DNA of 64,000 nt from Novosphingobium lindaniclasticum LE124 (GCF_000445125.1 NZ_ATHL01000113.1:1-64000); one strand, 5' to 3'. Counted from the first letter of the stretch, positions 17,415 through 27,219 are shown. Notes: generated by a model not told the origin, from the letters alone. Translations and numbers: made by a program.

Positions 17415-17692
17415 TGCCGCTGTGGCTCGACCTGCTGAGAACGCCGATGGCAGCGCCGGAGACGCCAAGGCTCAGGGTCATGCGGCGCACCTTTCAGGTG
17501 CTGTGCATCCTCTGCGCACTGACCGTGGCGTTCGTCTCGCCGCTTACCGCGATGCTTGGCCGCTTCGTCCCCATCTGGATCGCCGCGCTTCTGATTTCGA
17601 CGGCCGTCTACACGGCCTTCTATGTGGTTCGGAAGAACCGTGCCGATCAGGCCTGGCTTGAGGCGGCGACGTCGCAGGAGACGGCATCATGA
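17414..17692 (+). CDS. small membrane protein between traW and traU, unknown
   Basis: 92 aa. The ATG shares one base with the traW stop (TGATG) and its own stop overlaps traU (ATGA), so it is embedded in the operon. Two hydrophobic segments are visible, about residues 27-47 (TFQVLCILCALTVAFVSPL) and 52-72 (FVPIWIAALLISTAVYTAF), with a basic/acidic tail. F has no gene here. I do not recognise a family; the translational coupling argues strongly that it is expressed and functional in transfer. Confidence 0.7.
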   Translation: MPLWLDLLRTPMAAPETPRLRVMRRTFQVLCILCALTVAFVSPLTAMLGRFVPIWIAALLISTAVYTAFYVVRKNRADQAWLEAATSQETAS

Positions 17693-18705
17693 AATCGCTG
17701 CGCTGCCTCATCGCGATTTTCGCGATGTTCTTCGCCTCGGCCATGCTCGCCCCGGCAGCGCAGGCGCAGTCGCGCTGCACTGGCAAGTTCGTGAACCCGA
17801 TCACGGACGTCTGCTGGTCTTGCCTGTTCCCGCTGTCGATCGGTGGCCTCAGCATCTGGCCGAGCACGCGGCCTGACACCAACAACCCGAGCCTTCCGAT
17901 CTGCGCCTGTGGCAGCCCGATTCCGCGTATCGGCATCGCCGCGGGTTTCTGGGAGCCGGTGCGCCTCGCTGACGTCTCGGTAAAGCCGTGGTGCTTCGTG
18001 AACCTTGGCGGCATGAAAATCGCGCCGGGCTTCGACATCGGCCAGGGCCAGTTCACGGGCCCTTCGCAGGTCGGCGGACAAGCGCAGAATACCTCGAAGT
18101 GGCACGTCCACTGGTACGTCTATCCCCTCCTCTACTGGATGGAAATCCTCACGGAATTCCTCTGCTTCGAGCAGGCGTCGTTCGACATCGCCTACATGAC
18201 CGAGGTCGACCCGCTCTGGCAGGACGACACGCTGACGACGATCATCAATCCCGAGGTCGTGATCTTCGCCAATCCGATCGCCAAGGCGGCCTGCGCCGGC
18301 GACTGCATTGCGGCAACCGCCCGCCTCCCGCTCGATGTGACGTTCTGGTGCGCGGGTTGCCAAGGCTCGATGTACCCGATGAACGGCAACATCTCGTCCT
18401 CGATCGGCCATGTTCAGGCGTCGCGCCTCGCGCTCTCGCGCTTCGCCTTCAAGATGCACCGTCAGGGCCTCGCATGGGGGACCATGGGCAGCAAGGGTAT
18501 GTGCGACAAGTACCTGATGCCGGTGCTGAAGAAGCAGCAGTACCGCATCCAGATGACCAATCCGATCCCGACGGTGAGCGGGAAGATGGGTTGCTCGCCA
18601 ATCGGTGCTTCCACCCTGCCGCCCCAGACTGGCCGCTCCTACCCCGTCGAGGGCGAGGACATGGGCTACCTCGTCTGGCGCAAGCGTAACTGTTGTGTGC
18701 TCTAG
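17689..18705 (+). CDS. traU: TraU, mating-pair/pilus assembly protein
   Basis: 338 aa (F TraU is 330). It is a periplasmic Cys-rich protein with a signal peptide ending near AAQAQS. Diagnostic stretches are ITDVCWSCLFPLSIGG, LPICACGSP, GFWEPVRLADV and VKPWCFVNLGG, all conserved in TraU. It contains more than ten cysteines, consistent with need for the DsbC-like enzyme in the same operon. In F it is needed for efficient DNA transfer more than for piliation. It is coupled to the preceding small gene; a GGAG ribosome site for trbC follows after the stop. Confidence 0.95.
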   Translation: MKSLRCLIAIFAMFFASAMLAPAAQAQSRCTGKFVNPITDVCWSCLFPLSIGGLSIWPSTRPDTNNPSLPICACGSPIPRIGIAAGFWEPVRLADVSVKPWCFVNLGGMKIAPGFDIGQGQFTGPSQVGGQAQNTSKWHVHWYVYPLLYWMEILTEFLCFEQASFDIAYMTEVDPLWQDDTLTTIINPEVVIFANPIAKAACAGDCIAATARLPLDVTFWCAGCQGSMYPMNGNISSSIGHVQASRLALSRFAFKMHRQGLAWGTMGSKGMCDKYLMPVLKKQQYRIQMTNPIPTVSGKMGCSPIGASTLPPQTGRSYPVEGEDMGYLVWRKRNCCVL

Positions 18706-18717
18706 GAGACATATCCG

Positions 18718-19467
18718 ATGCGACGCAGAACCATTGTGATTGCCGCCATAGCCGGTCTTTCGGCAGTCGCAGGCATCCAGGCCATCGCCCAAAACATCGA
18801 TGGCCTTGACCTCGAGGCGGTGCGCAAGCGCGCAGCTGCGATGCAGGAAGACGCCCAGACCTTTGCCGATCACGTCAAGGGGCGCGGCGAAGCCTTCCGC
18901 GAGGAGGCACTGGCCGTCCAGCAGCAGGGCACCGACAGCCTGACCGATCTGGCCAAGGCCGATCTGCCAATGAACGGCGATGGCCCGTTCGACTTCGACG
19001 AGATCATCCAGGGCGCCTCGCAGAACGTGGCGGCCAAGAAGGGTGATGCGCCGCAGTTCATCGTCTTCGCCAGCCTGTCGATGCCGCCCAAGGCGCTTCG
19101 GCAGATGATCGCGGATACGTCAAAGGCCGGTGGCATCATCGTGTTCCGGGGCTTCCCGAACAACTCCCTGAAGGCGTTTACGACTGCGCTCTCCAAGGTG
19201 GTGACAGAGCAGGATCAGCTTTCCAACGTCGGGATCGATCCTCGCCTCTTCCGTGCTTTCGATGTGAAGGCGGTGCCGACTTATGTCGCGGTGTCGTCCG
19301 ACTTCGATCTGTGCGCGGGCTTCAACTGCAAGACGGTGGTTCCACCGCATGATCGCATGACCGGCAACGTCTCGGTCAACTACGTGCTCGAGTCCTTCGT
19401 CGACGGCCATGGCCCCGGCGCCGGTGTTGCGTCCGTCGCACTGCGCAACATGGGCAAGGCCAGCTAA
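18718..19467 (+). CDS. trbC: TrbC, F-type pilus assembly protein
   Basis: 249 aa (F TrbC is 212). It has a signal peptide (about residues 1-24, ending IQAIAQ), a helical N-terminal segment with EDAQTFADHVKGRGEAFRE, then the TrbC_Ftype domain containing QFIVFASLSMPPKALRQMI and GGIIVFRGFPNNSLKAF, followed by FDVKAVPTYVAV, a thioredoxin-like cis-Pro segment. It cooperates with TraW. A GGAGA ribosome site lies 7 bases before the ATG. It is followed 1 base later by traN. Confidence 0.92.
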   Translation: MRRRTIVIAAIAGLSAVAGIQAIAQNIDGLDLEAVRKRAAAMQEDAQTFADHVKGRGEAFREEALAVQQQGTDSLTDLAKADLPMNGDGPFDFDEIIQGASQNVAAKKGDAPQFIVFASLSMPPKALRQMIADTSKAGGIIVFRGFPNNSLKAFTTALSKVVTEQDQLSNVGIDPRLFRAFDVKAVPTYVAVSSDFDLCAGFNCKTVVPPHDRMTGNVSVNYVLESFVDGHGPGAGVASVALRNMGKAS

Positions 19468-19468
19468 G

Positions 19469-21355
19469 ATGCGCCGTTTCGCCCTTTCTCTGATCCTGCC
19501 GATCGCGTTCGCGGGCGCCGGTGCCGTTCTCGCGCAAAGCACGGTGCAGGAGGCCAAGGAGGACGGGAAGAATTTCGCGACTGACATGCGCGCCAATGAT
19601 GCCTTGGTGCCCAGCGAAACCATGCGCGATCAGGTGCCCGGCTATCAGGGAACCGATCTGCCGCAGAGCAGCTACTTCGACGATCCCGACAAGCTCGTGG
19701 CCGATGCCGGCGCGCAGGCGAGCAGCAACGAGGCGTTCTCGGTCACGACCGACGCCAATGACACGCGCCCGCAGTTCGACGCTCAGGAGATCCTTGATAC
19801 TACGCGCCGCGCGACCGAGATCGAAGCAAACCCTGACACCTACCTTCAGGGCGAACAGATGGGTGGACAGGCGGGCAGCTGCACGCCCCTGCCGCCCGGT
19901 GGCGGGAATGTCAGCTATTACGAGGCGACCTGCAACTATGGGGCAAAGCTCGATGAGGTGCCGCGCACCTGCACATCGACGTTGAATGTCTCGGTCGAAA
20001 ACCGGACCCTCTACTATTACCATATGTCGACTATCGGCCCCTATGTGGACCCTGACAGCATGGCCGATGAAATCGCTGCAGGAACCTGCAAGCCGGTCGG
20101 GACCGCCTCCTATTGTGGCACGATGGCAGAATATGGTTCGACGGCGGCGGGGAGCTGCAACAGGGACTTTGGCAACCAACTGCTGCAGGTCATGGAATGC
20201 TCGGTCCAGGCGAGCGTGGTTGGCAACCACATGTTCAGTTTCTCGAACCCGAACGCCGTATATCCGGTCATTTCACGGACGACCGGCCAGCACTGGTTCA
20301 AGGTCGATAACGCGGCGCCGGTGGTCACGACCAACAAGGTCAACGGTTGCACGGCGCTGGAGAACAATTCGCAGTGCGTGGCGCAGAGCGCGGAGGTCTG
20401 CACTGACAGCGAGCCACAGACACGCATCATCAACGGTGTTCCGGTAACGCAGCCCTGCTGGGCCTGGCAGACGAACTATACCTGTAATGAGATCACGCAG
20501 GGCAATGATTGTGGCGAATTGGATGACAAGCCGGAATGCACTTACGTCCGCGATGAGTGCATCGACGACGAGGATGACCCGGATTACACGCCGGGCGCCT
20601 GCAAGGTCAGCCAAAAGGTCTATCGCTGCCCGGTGCCGACGACGGCGACAGACGATCCCAAGCAGTATGTCTGTGGTAACGACGTCTACTGCATCAATGG
20701 CGATTGCGAGACGATCGAGCGTGAAGCCTCGACCGAGTTCAAGGATGCGCTGGTTGCGCTGCATGCGCTGGGCCAGGCAGGCGAAGAGTTCGACGAGGAG
20801 AATTTCACGGTCTTCTCCGGTGAGCGTGACACGTGCCACAAGCCGGTTTTCGGTCTGGTCAATTGCTGCGCAGGCAAGACGTCGGGCCTTCTGACCGCTG
20901 GTGCCGGTGCTGCAGCCATTGCCGGGGGGCCGACGGCGATCGCCGCGCTGGCGACGCCTTTCCTCACGATGTTCCTATGCTCGACCGACGAAAAGATGCT
21001 CGACATCAAGGATCGCATGGGTTTCTGCCACAAGGTTGGCACATATTGCTCATCCAGCGTGCTGGGCATCTGCAAGACCAAGCGCACGGCCTATTGCTGC
21101 TTTGAGAGCAAGTTGTCGCGCATCCTTCAGGAGCAGGGTCGCATCCAGCTCAACAAGCCGTGGGGCAAGCCCAAGAAGGAGCAGTGCCTGGGCTTCACCA
21201 TCGACGAGTTTTCGCGCCTCGATCTGTCCGTGATGGACTTCACCGAGGTTTATTCCGAGTTCGTGGATGCCGCCAAGCTGCCCGATGAGGTCAGCACGCT
21301 GAGCGAAATCCAGGACGAGATCCAGGACTACTATGACATCCACACCAGCCAATGA
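19469..21355 (+). CDS. traN: TraN, Cys-rich mating-pair stabilisation outer-membrane protein
   Basis: 628 aa (F TraN is 602). The ATG at 19469 directly after the trbC stop gives a signal peptide (MRRFALSLILPIAFAGAGAVLAQ); a longer frame to 19409 overlaps trbC. The protein is very rich in cysteines, with clusters such as CVAQSAEVCTDSE, CNEITQGNDCGEL and CCAGKTS, as in other TraN proteins. TraN contacts a receptor on the recipient surface and sets host specificity. The central region (about residues 230-400) is the likely variable receptor-binding tip. Its end overlaps the next gene by 23 bp. Confidence 0.93.
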   Translation: MRRFALSLILPIAFAGAGAVLAQSTVQEAKEDGKNFATDMRANDALVPSETMRDQVPGYQGTDLPQSSYFDDPDKLVADAGAQASSNEAFSVTTDANDTRPQFDAQEILDTTRRATEIEANPDTYLQGEQMGGQAGSCTPLPPGGGNVSYYEATCNYGAKLDEVPRTCTSTLNVSVENRTLYYYHMSTIGPYVDPDSMADEIAAGTCKPVGTASYCGTMAEYGSTAAGSCNRDFGNQLLQVMECSVQASVVGNHMFSFSNPNAVYPVISRTTGQHWFKVDNAAPVVTTNKVNGCTALENNSQCVAQSAEVCTDSEPQTRIINGVPVTQPCWAWQTNYTCNEITQGNDCGELDDKPECTYVRDECIDDEDDPDYTPGACKVSQKVYRCPVPTTATDDPKQYVCGNDVYCINGDCETIEREASTEFKDALVALHALGQAGEEFDEENFTVFSGERDTCHKPVFGLVNCCAGKTSGLLTAGAGAAAIAGGPTAIAALATPFLTMFLCSTDEKMLDIKDRMGFCHKVGTYCSSSVLGICKTKRTAYCCFESKLSRILQEQGRIQLNKPWGKPKKEQCLGFTIDEFSRLDLSVMDFTEVYSEFVDAAKLPDEVSTLSEIQDEIQDYYDIHTSQ

Positions 21356-21743
21356 CGCCGGTGGCTTTGGGACGAATGTGCCATGCCTGATCGATATGAG
21401 TGTTCTCGACCTTGCGATCTTCATGCGGGTTCATCGCGTCAGCAAGGCAGCCGTAGCTGGCGAGATTTCTGCCACGCTGGGGCACTGGTTCGATTGCCAC
21501 TTCGACGCCTTCGAGATCGAGCAGCGGATGCGGGCGATGATCGAGAAGGGCTGGCTTGTTCGGCGGTCGGGGGGTGTTCGCCCGACGCTCGACGGGCGAC
21601 GGCACGGCCGCGCGCATCTGCGCGGTCTGGTGCGGATGATGGATCAGGGCACGAGCATGCTCGATGTGGCCCGGATGATGTCCGTTCTGGGCATCGCAAT
21701 GCAGGAACTGGATGGGGAGCACTCTGTCGATGACGACCTATAA
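21333..21743 (+). CDS. wHTH-like protein embedded between traN and traF
   Basis: 136 aa. It starts inside traN and ends inside traF, so it is translated as part of the operon. There is no signal peptide. The pattern VSKAAVAGEISATLGHWFDC, then EIEQRMRAMIEKGWLVRR, then VRPTLDGRRHGRAHL resembles a winged helix of the PadR kind followed by a wing. That would make it a cytoplasmic DNA-binding or sensor protein in the middle of a set of envelope proteins, which is unusual. F has no counterpart at this point. The function is unknown; autoregulation of transfer is one possibility. Confidence 0.65.
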   Translation: MTSTPANDAGGFGTNVPCLIDMSVLDLAIFMRVHRVSKAAVAGEISATLGHWFDCHFDAFEIEQRMRAMIEKGWLVRRSGGVRPTLDGRRHGRAHLRGLVRMMDQGTSMLDVARMMSVLGIAMQELDGEHSVDDDL

Positions 21744-22575
21744 GCGTAATGCTCTGGAGATCCGCGCGCGAGGCCGCATTGCCCGCCTTGGCGCCATTCT
21801 GCTGGCTCTGGCCCCTTCCCTGCCGGTGCCGGCTCTTGCCGCTGACGATGCGCTTGCGGCAGGTGAAGGCGATGACGATTTCTACTGCCGCGAGCGCAAG
21901 CTGGGGCAGTGGTTCTATTGCGAGAAGCCAAAGCCGAAACCGAGCGAGCAGAAGGCGGCCGAGCCGACGCAGTCCGCAAGCGAGCGCATGGCAGCGATCG
22001 CCAGGCAGCTCGACGAATTGAAAGCGCGCGCCATCCTCGAGCCAAGCGAGGAGAACGTAATCGCCTACGTGCGCTTCCAGCGCGAACAACTCGATCGCGC
22101 CTCGACCTTCTCGGACACCTGGCAGCGTGCCCTGTGGCAGAACCCGGACATCGACTACACGCTGCAGCGGCCCGTCTCGACGGTCGCGAAGCGGGCATGG
22201 ACCGATAACCGCACGTCCGATCGTAGCCAGGTGCTTTCGCATCTCGGCCAGCGCTACGGCATGTTCTATTTCTTCGCGCAGAGCTGCGGGGCCTGCGAAA
22301 TCTTCGCGCCGATCCTGCGTTCGGTTGCAGATTCTCATGGCCTGGCTGTGATGGCCGTCTCGACGGACGGAGGGCCGAGCAAGGACTTCCCGAACTACGT
22401 GGTCGACTCCGGCCAACGCGAGCGCATGGGCGTCCCCAACGCGACGCCGGCGCTGGTCCTGTTCGATACCGCGACCCGGAAGACCGTGCCTATCGGTTTC
22501 GGCATCCTCTCGGCCGACGAAATCATGGATCGGATCTTCATGCTCACCAACACCAAGGTCGGGAGTGATTACTGA
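21730..22575 (+). CDS. traF: TraF, thioredoxin-fold pilus assembly protein
   Basis: 281 aa (F TraF is 247). The ATG at 21730 is preferred because GGGGAG lies about 10 bases before it; 21712 is an alternative. It has a signal peptide ending near ALAADD, the TraF-type DFYCRERKLGQWFYC motif, a helical middle, and a C-terminal thioredoxin fold with CGAC at residues 186-189 and ATPALVLF as the cis-Pro loop. F TraF lacks the CxxC, so this version may be redox-active like many TrbB proteins. It shares one base with traH. Confidence 0.9.
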   Translation: MTTYKRNALEIRARGRIARLGAILLALAPSLPVPALAADDALAAGEGDDDFYCRERKLGQWFYCEKPKPKPSEQKAAEPTQSASERMAAIARQLDELKARAILEPSEENVIAYVRFQREQLDRASTFSDTWQRALWQNPDIDYTLQRPVSTVAKRAWTDNRTSDRSQVLSHLGQRYGMFYFFAQSCGACEIFAPILRSVADSHGLAVMAVSTDGGPSKDFPNYVVDSGQRERMGVPNATPALVLFDTATRKTVPIGFGILSADEIMDRIFMLTNTKVGSDY

Positions 22576-24065
22576 TGGTCGACGTGGCCCCCTTCCCTCG
22601 CGGTAAAACCCAACCCTCCTCCCGCTTCCGCGCATTTCGTCGGCGGCTTGCCGCCGCTGCTTTGACCCTCGGTGCCGCCAGCATGGTGCCCATCGGTATA
22701 GCGCGTGCGGATGTTGCCAGCTCCATGAACTCGTTCTTCAACGATGCCGGTGGCGCCGCGAACGTAACGGGTCCGACAGCCTATCAGGGGCAGTCAGCCG
22801 GCTACTATTCGCTTGGCAACGCATGGACGCGCTTCCCGCAGAAAAGCGTGTCGCCTTTCAACCTGCAGCTGCCCAGCGCCCGTGCGGGATGCGGCGGCAT
22901 CGACCTGTTCACTGGCTCATTCTCGTTCATCAACGCCGCTGAAATGGTGGCGATGCTCAAGGCCACGGCCAACAATGCGCTTGGCTTCGCCTTCAAGCTG
23001 GCGATCGACAGCGTCTCGCCCGAGATCGGCAAGATCATGGGCGAGTTCCAGCAGGCGGCCCAGCAGATGAACCAGATGAACATATCGTCGTGCGAGGCGG
23101 CGCAGGGTCTGGTCGGTGCGGTATGGCCTCAGATGCAGGGCGCGCGATCGACAATCTGTGCTGCCGTCGGCAACAGCCAGGGTGTGTTCTCCGATTGGGC
23201 GCGCTCAAGGCAGGGCTGCGGGGCTGACGGCCAGATCGACGACGTGCTCGCCAACAACAGCGATGCCACCATGAACGAGCATATTCCGGGAGAGCCGCGC
23301 AATTACACTTGGGAGGCCCTGAAGCGGTCGCAGAAGTTCGGTGCCTTCGACGCCGAGTTTTCCGAATACCTGATGACCGTCGTCGGGACGATCATCGTCA
23401 ACAAGGCTGAGGGCAGCAATCCGGCCTCGATCCAGTACATCGGTCCCGCTGAGGATGCTGTGGTGACAGCGCTTCTGGATGGTACGCAGACCGGGAATAC
23501 GGCGAAGATCCTGACCTGCACCGATGATGACAAGTGCCTTCAGGTCTCCGAGCAGAACCTGTCGATCCCGACCAATGTGGCCCTGCGCCCGCGCATCAAG
23601 GCTATGATCACCTCGATGCGCGACAAGATCCGCACAGATGCTGCGCTTTCGTCGGCCGAGCAGCAGCTTTTGTCGCTGACCACCGTGCCGCTCTATAAGC
23701 TGCTTGCCGTCGAGGCGATGGCACATGGCAGTTTCAGCGAAAGTGAGTCCGATGCCCTCGCGGAGATCGTGGCCGTCAATCTCCTGAGTTCGATGATCGA
23801 GAACATGCTCGACCGGGTCACGCAATCGCAGGTCCACTTTCAGCCAGCAGATCAGGCGACCGCCGAGACATGGCGCAAGCAGCTGGGCGAGGCGCGTTCC
23901 AAGTACGCCGAGCGTGATGTAAAGGTGAAGAACACGCTCAACATCTCGATCGCGCTCATCAACAAGTCGATTGCGCTGGAATCGACGCTGCAGAACGCAA
24001 TGTCGCCGGGGATGGCGGCCGCGCTGAATTTCTCGCGCGGCCTCAACGTCCAGGGTCTCAACTAA
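22575..24065 (+). CDS. traH: TraH, pilus assembly protein
   Basis: 496 aa (F TraH is 458). It is exported: a basic start, then the hydrophobic segment LAAAALTLGAASMVPIGIARA as a signal peptide to about residue 46. The family-diagnostic stretches are FFNDAGGAANVTGP, YQGQSAGYYSLG, ARAGCGGIDLFTGSFSFIN and SCEAAQGLVGAVWPQ. The C-terminal third is helical, possibly coiled coil. TraH acts with TraF, TraW, TraU and TrbC in pilus assembly. It is followed after 17 bp by traG with an AGGAAA ribosome site. Confidence 0.95.
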   Translation: MVDVAPFPRGKTQPSSRFRAFRRRLAAAALTLGAASMVPIGIARADVASSMNSFFNDAGGAANVTGPTAYQGQSAGYYSLGNAWTRFPQKSVSPFNLQLPSARAGCGGIDLFTGSFSFINAAEMVAMLKATANNALGFAFKLAIDSVSPEIGKIMGEFQQAAQQMNQMNISSCEAAQGLVGAVWPQMQGARSTICAAVGNSQGVFSDWARSRQGCGADGQIDDVLANNSDATMNEHIPGEPRNYTWEALKRSQKFGAFDAEFSEYLMTVVGTIIVNKAEGSNPASIQYIGPAEDAVVTALLDGTQTGNTAKILTCTDDDKCLQVSEQNLSIPTNVALRPRIKAMITSMRDKIRTDAALSSAEQQLLSLTTVPLYKLLAVEAMAHGSFSESESDALAEIVAVNLLSSMIENMLDRVTQSQVHFQPADQATAETWRKQLGEARSKYAERDVKVKNTLNISIALINKSIALESTLQNAMSPGMAAALNFSRGLNVQGLN

Positions 24066-24082
24066 GCGGGTAGGAAACAGGC

Positions 24083-26971
24083 ATGGTCGAGGTCTTCACG
24101 ATTGGTGGCGGGGAGTACATCGTCAACACCTTCAACGCCGTGGCGGCTTGGACGGGTGGTGGCGGCTATGGATCGCTCATCAAAGTCGTCATGGTGATCG
24201 GCCTGATTTACGCCCTCCTCTCCGTGGCGTTCACGCTGAATTTCCGTGTCTGGATGAACTGGTTCCTTGGCTCGACGCTGATCTATTCCTGCCTGATGGT
24301 TCCGACCGTCGATGTGAAAGTGACGGACCGGATCAACCCGTCCCTCGCCCCCGCTACGGTCGCCAACGTGCCGCTGGGACTTGGCGTGATTGCCAGTTTC
24401 TCCAGCCAGGTGGGTGACTGGCTGACCCGCACGGCCGAAACCGTCTTCACGATGCCGAGCCAGCTGAATTATTCCAACAATGGCATGATCTACGGATCGC
24501 GCCTGTTCGACGCGACCCGCAACTTCCAGATCCGCGACGCCGAGTTCGCGACCAACCTGCAGAACCACTACAAGAATTGCGTGTTCGGCGATGTGCTGCT
24601 GAATTTCAAATCCCTGACGGATCTCGCGAGCAGCACCGATCTGTGGACGTCCATCGGGCCCGGATCTCCGGCCAGGTCGCAGGTTTGGCTTGAGCGCGAC
24701 GGTGGTGGCTCCGTCAGCAACACCATCATTACCTGTCAAGCCGCCTATCAAGCGCTTACAGGGCAATGGAATAGCATCATCGACGCCTCGACCCCGCTTT
24801 GGGGCCGTCAGACCTACACGAATCTGAGTGAGACGGCTGCGGCAGCGAAATTGCGGCAAGACGTCCCGATCGTGAACCAGACCTTCACCGGGTCGTCCAG
24901 CGACTATACCTCATCGATGCGGCAGAATAGCGCCATCAATGCCTTCATGCAGGCCCGCGACGCTATGGGCGGCAGCACCGGCGGCGCCTCGATGGACGCC
25001 TTTGCCACAACCCGGGCCGACATTCAGGCGCGCAATACCTATAACTCGATCGCCCAGCAGGCGATGTCGTGGGTGCCCATACTCAACATCGTGCTGACCG
25101 TGGTCTTCTACGCCATGTTCCCGGTGATTTTTCCGCTGTTCCTGATGCCCCAGACCGGGGTCCAGGCGCTCAAGGGGTATGTGACGGGATTCTTCTACCT
25201 CGCTGCCTGGGGGCCGCTTTACGTCATCCTGCACATGATCTGCATGACGCGCGCCGAGAGCGCCTCCAATGCGGTGTCCCAAGGCGGGCTCACGCTCTCG
25301 AGTTTCGCCGGGATCGGCGCGGTGAATGCCGAGACGGCGACGATCGCCGGTTTCATGCTCATGAGTGTGCCGTTCATCGCAGCGGGCTTGGCCCGCGGTG
25401 CTATGAGTATTTCCGGGCAGGCAACCTCGATCCTTGCGCCGGCGCAGAACGCGGCCGAAGCAGCAGCCGTCGAGCAGACCACCGGCAACTATTCCTACGG
25501 GAATACCAGTTTTGCGAACCTGACGTCGAACATGCGTCAGAGCAATCAATGGTCAGATGCGCCTACGTATTCAACGGGCGCGTCGTCGGTCACGAACCGC
25601 ATGGCCAATGGTGCGACAGAGACCTACCAAGCTGACGGGTCGATCGTCACTGATACGTCGGGGGCCATGTCGAAGTTGGCGTTCGGTGCGACCATGAACA
25701 GTACCCGCGTTGCTGAAATGCGTGAGCAGCTTAGTGCCGTTCGTCGCGCCGCTCAGAGCGAAGAAGAGAGCTACGGACACACTCTAACTGCGGCCCATTC
25801 AAACAGGTCCGGCGCAAATGCGTCAGTAGAAAGCACGCGAGGTTCCGAAAGTGCAAGTGGAACCCAATCGGGCACGAGCCATGAATTGTTTGATCGTACA
25901 TCTCATGGTGTTCACGATGGAATAGAAAACCGATCTGGCATTGCAGATACGCTGAAGGTTGATAACAGTTACGTTCGTGGTTCGCAGGAAATTGACGGCG
26001 TTACTGGCGGTTTTAATGCCGCCCTTGGAGGTAACGGTGGTCGCAAGGATCAGGGCGGAGCTGGGGCTGGAGCCGGAGCCGGAGCCGGAGGCAATAGTGC
26101 GGACGCAGGCGCAGGCCGCGGTAAGAAGGGTATGCTTGGAAAGGTTGTGGACGCTCTCCCCGGTGTGAGTGGATCTAAAACCTGGGCTGCTAATCAGACC
26201 TGGGACTTGAAGCATGCCTCAGGCAGAACAGTAACTAACGATGAGAACTCGCAGGCTACTGACGGCATTCGTAACGATCATGGAAACGGAGAAAACTACG
26301 CCGCGACCGATGGTTCCTATAATCGCGGCGGCTCGTTCGCACGCTCGTCGATGACTAACAGCCGCTATGCTGCAAGCGAAGATTCACTAACTGACGCATA
26401 TTCTCATGAGAACAGATTGCGTCATCTCAATGAGTTGGCCGAGCAGCTTTCCAACGACATCAGCTATGCTGAAAGTCATAATATGCAATTCAGCGAGAAC
26501 CTAAGTCAGGAACTTGCACAATGGTATCGACAGAAAGCTGCTACCATGGCGCCTGGTCTGGTCCCTGAACTTCATCAAACGGTTTTCTCGAATGACGAAA
26601 GAAAAATGAGGGATGCGATGATTTCTCGCTTCCTCGATGAACGGAGCCAGGCGATTTGGGAATCTGTCGGCCCAGAGATTGCGGCGTCTCCGTTGAATGA
26701 GGTCGATCCTGCTTCAGAAATTCCGGATGCTGATGACGTTCGTGCTCATTACCAACCGCATGGTCTAGGAACCGTGCCGACCCTATCGGGCCCCGCCGTG
26801 CCTGGGGATGTGGGCGCAAAGATCGAGGCTGGTAGGCAGGAAGTGGAGGCTATCGGGGAAGCGAAGCGCGTCTTGCGCCAAGGCCATGTCGGTAAAGCGG
26901 CCGCTGTCCAAACCTCTGTCAATCATGATTTGGACAAGGGATTTTTCAACGACCCAAAACTGAGAGAATAG
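24083..26971 (+). CDS. traG: TraG, mating-pair stabilisation and entry-exclusion protein
   Basis: 962 aa (F TraG is 938). The N-terminal half (to about residue 470) is a polytopic inner-membrane domain with segments at about 30-60 (YGSLIKVVMVIGLIYALLSV and on), 330-400 and 430-450. The C-terminal half is periplasmic and low in complexity, with a Gly/Ala run at about residues 655-680 (AGAGAGAGAGG). The base composition drops visibly after about 25,650. Residues about 776-862 form a helical domain with YAESHNMQFSENL and QWYRQKA that also occurs in the separate protein at 27654-28118. In F the TraG C-terminus recognises TraS in entry exclusion. Confidence 0.92.
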   Translation: MVEVFTIGGGEYIVNTFNAVAAWTGGGGYGSLIKVVMVIGLIYALLSVAFTLNFRVWMNWFLGSTLIYSCLMVPTVDVKVTDRINPSLAPATVANVPLGLGVIASFSSQVGDWLTRTAETVFTMPSQLNYSNNGMIYGSRLFDATRNFQIRDAEFATNLQNHYKNCVFGDVLLNFKSLTDLASSTDLWTSIGPGSPARSQVWLERDGGGSVSNTIITCQAAYQALTGQWNSIIDASTPLWGRQTYTNLSETAAAAKLRQDVPIVNQTFTGSSSDYTSSMRQNSAINAFMQARDAMGGSTGGASMDAFATTRADIQARNTYNSIAQQAMSWVPILNIVLTVVFYAMFPVIFPLFLMPQTGVQALKGYVTGFFYLAAWGPLYVILHMICMTRAESASNAVSQGGLTLSSFAGIGAVNAETATIAGFMLMSVPFIAAGLARGAMSISGQATSILAPAQNAAEAAAVEQTTGNYSYGNTSFANLTSNMRQSNQWSDAPTYSTGASSVTNRMANGATETYQADGSIVTDTSGAMSKLAFGATMNSTRVAEMREQLSAVRRAAQSEEESYGHTLTAAHSNRSGANASVESTRGSESASGTQSGTSHELFDRTSHGVHDGIENRSGIADTLKVDNSYVRGSQEIDGVTGGFNAALGGNGGRKDQGGAGAGAGAGAGGNSADAGAGRGKKGMLGKVVDALPGVSGSKTWAANQTWDLKHASGRTVTNDENSQATDGIRNDHGNGENYAATDGSYNRGGSFARSSMTNSRYAASEDSLTDAYSHENRLRHLNELAEQLSNDISYAESHNMQFSENLSQELAQWYRQKAATMAPGLVPELHQTVFSNDERKMRDAMISRFLDERSQAIWESVGPEIAASPLNEVDPASEIPDADDVRAHYQPHGLGTVPTLSGPAVPGDVGAKIEAGRQEVEAIGEAKRVLRQGHVGKAAAVQTSVNHDLDKGFFNDPKLRE

Positions 26972-27178
26972 TTACCAAAATACAAATCCGAAAAGAATAA
27001 ATGCGACCATCAGTAGATATGCAATTACATAACCGATTTGACCACCAAGGGTTTCATTCCCCTCTTCGTCCGTGTAGGGTTCGATCACCCGATCATGGGC
27101 ACTTAGATCATAAGTGATCAATGGCCCCTCTTCACGGCTTGAGGTCGCACTATATAGATTTAGATCGATCATACTCAT
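26972..27178 (-). CDS. small C-tail-anchored membrane protein, unknown
   Basis: 68 aa. It has an AAGGAA ribosome site 8 bases before the ATG. The N-terminal 47 residues are acidic and soluble; the C-terminus is a single transmembrane helix (IGYVIAYLLMVAFILFGFVFW). It converges tail to tail with traG without any gap. The region is AT-richer than the tra operon. Small membrane proteins next to traG are where exclusion proteins are found in F, but no homology to TraS is visible and the strand is opposite. Confidence 0.5.
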   Translation of the reverse strand: MSMIDLNLYSATSSREEGPLITYDLSAHDRVIEPYTDEEGNETLGGQIGYVIAYLLMVAFILFGFVFW

Positions 27179-27219
27179 GGCTTGTTCCTTCTAGCCATGA
27201 ATCTCACAAAGGTGCAAAA

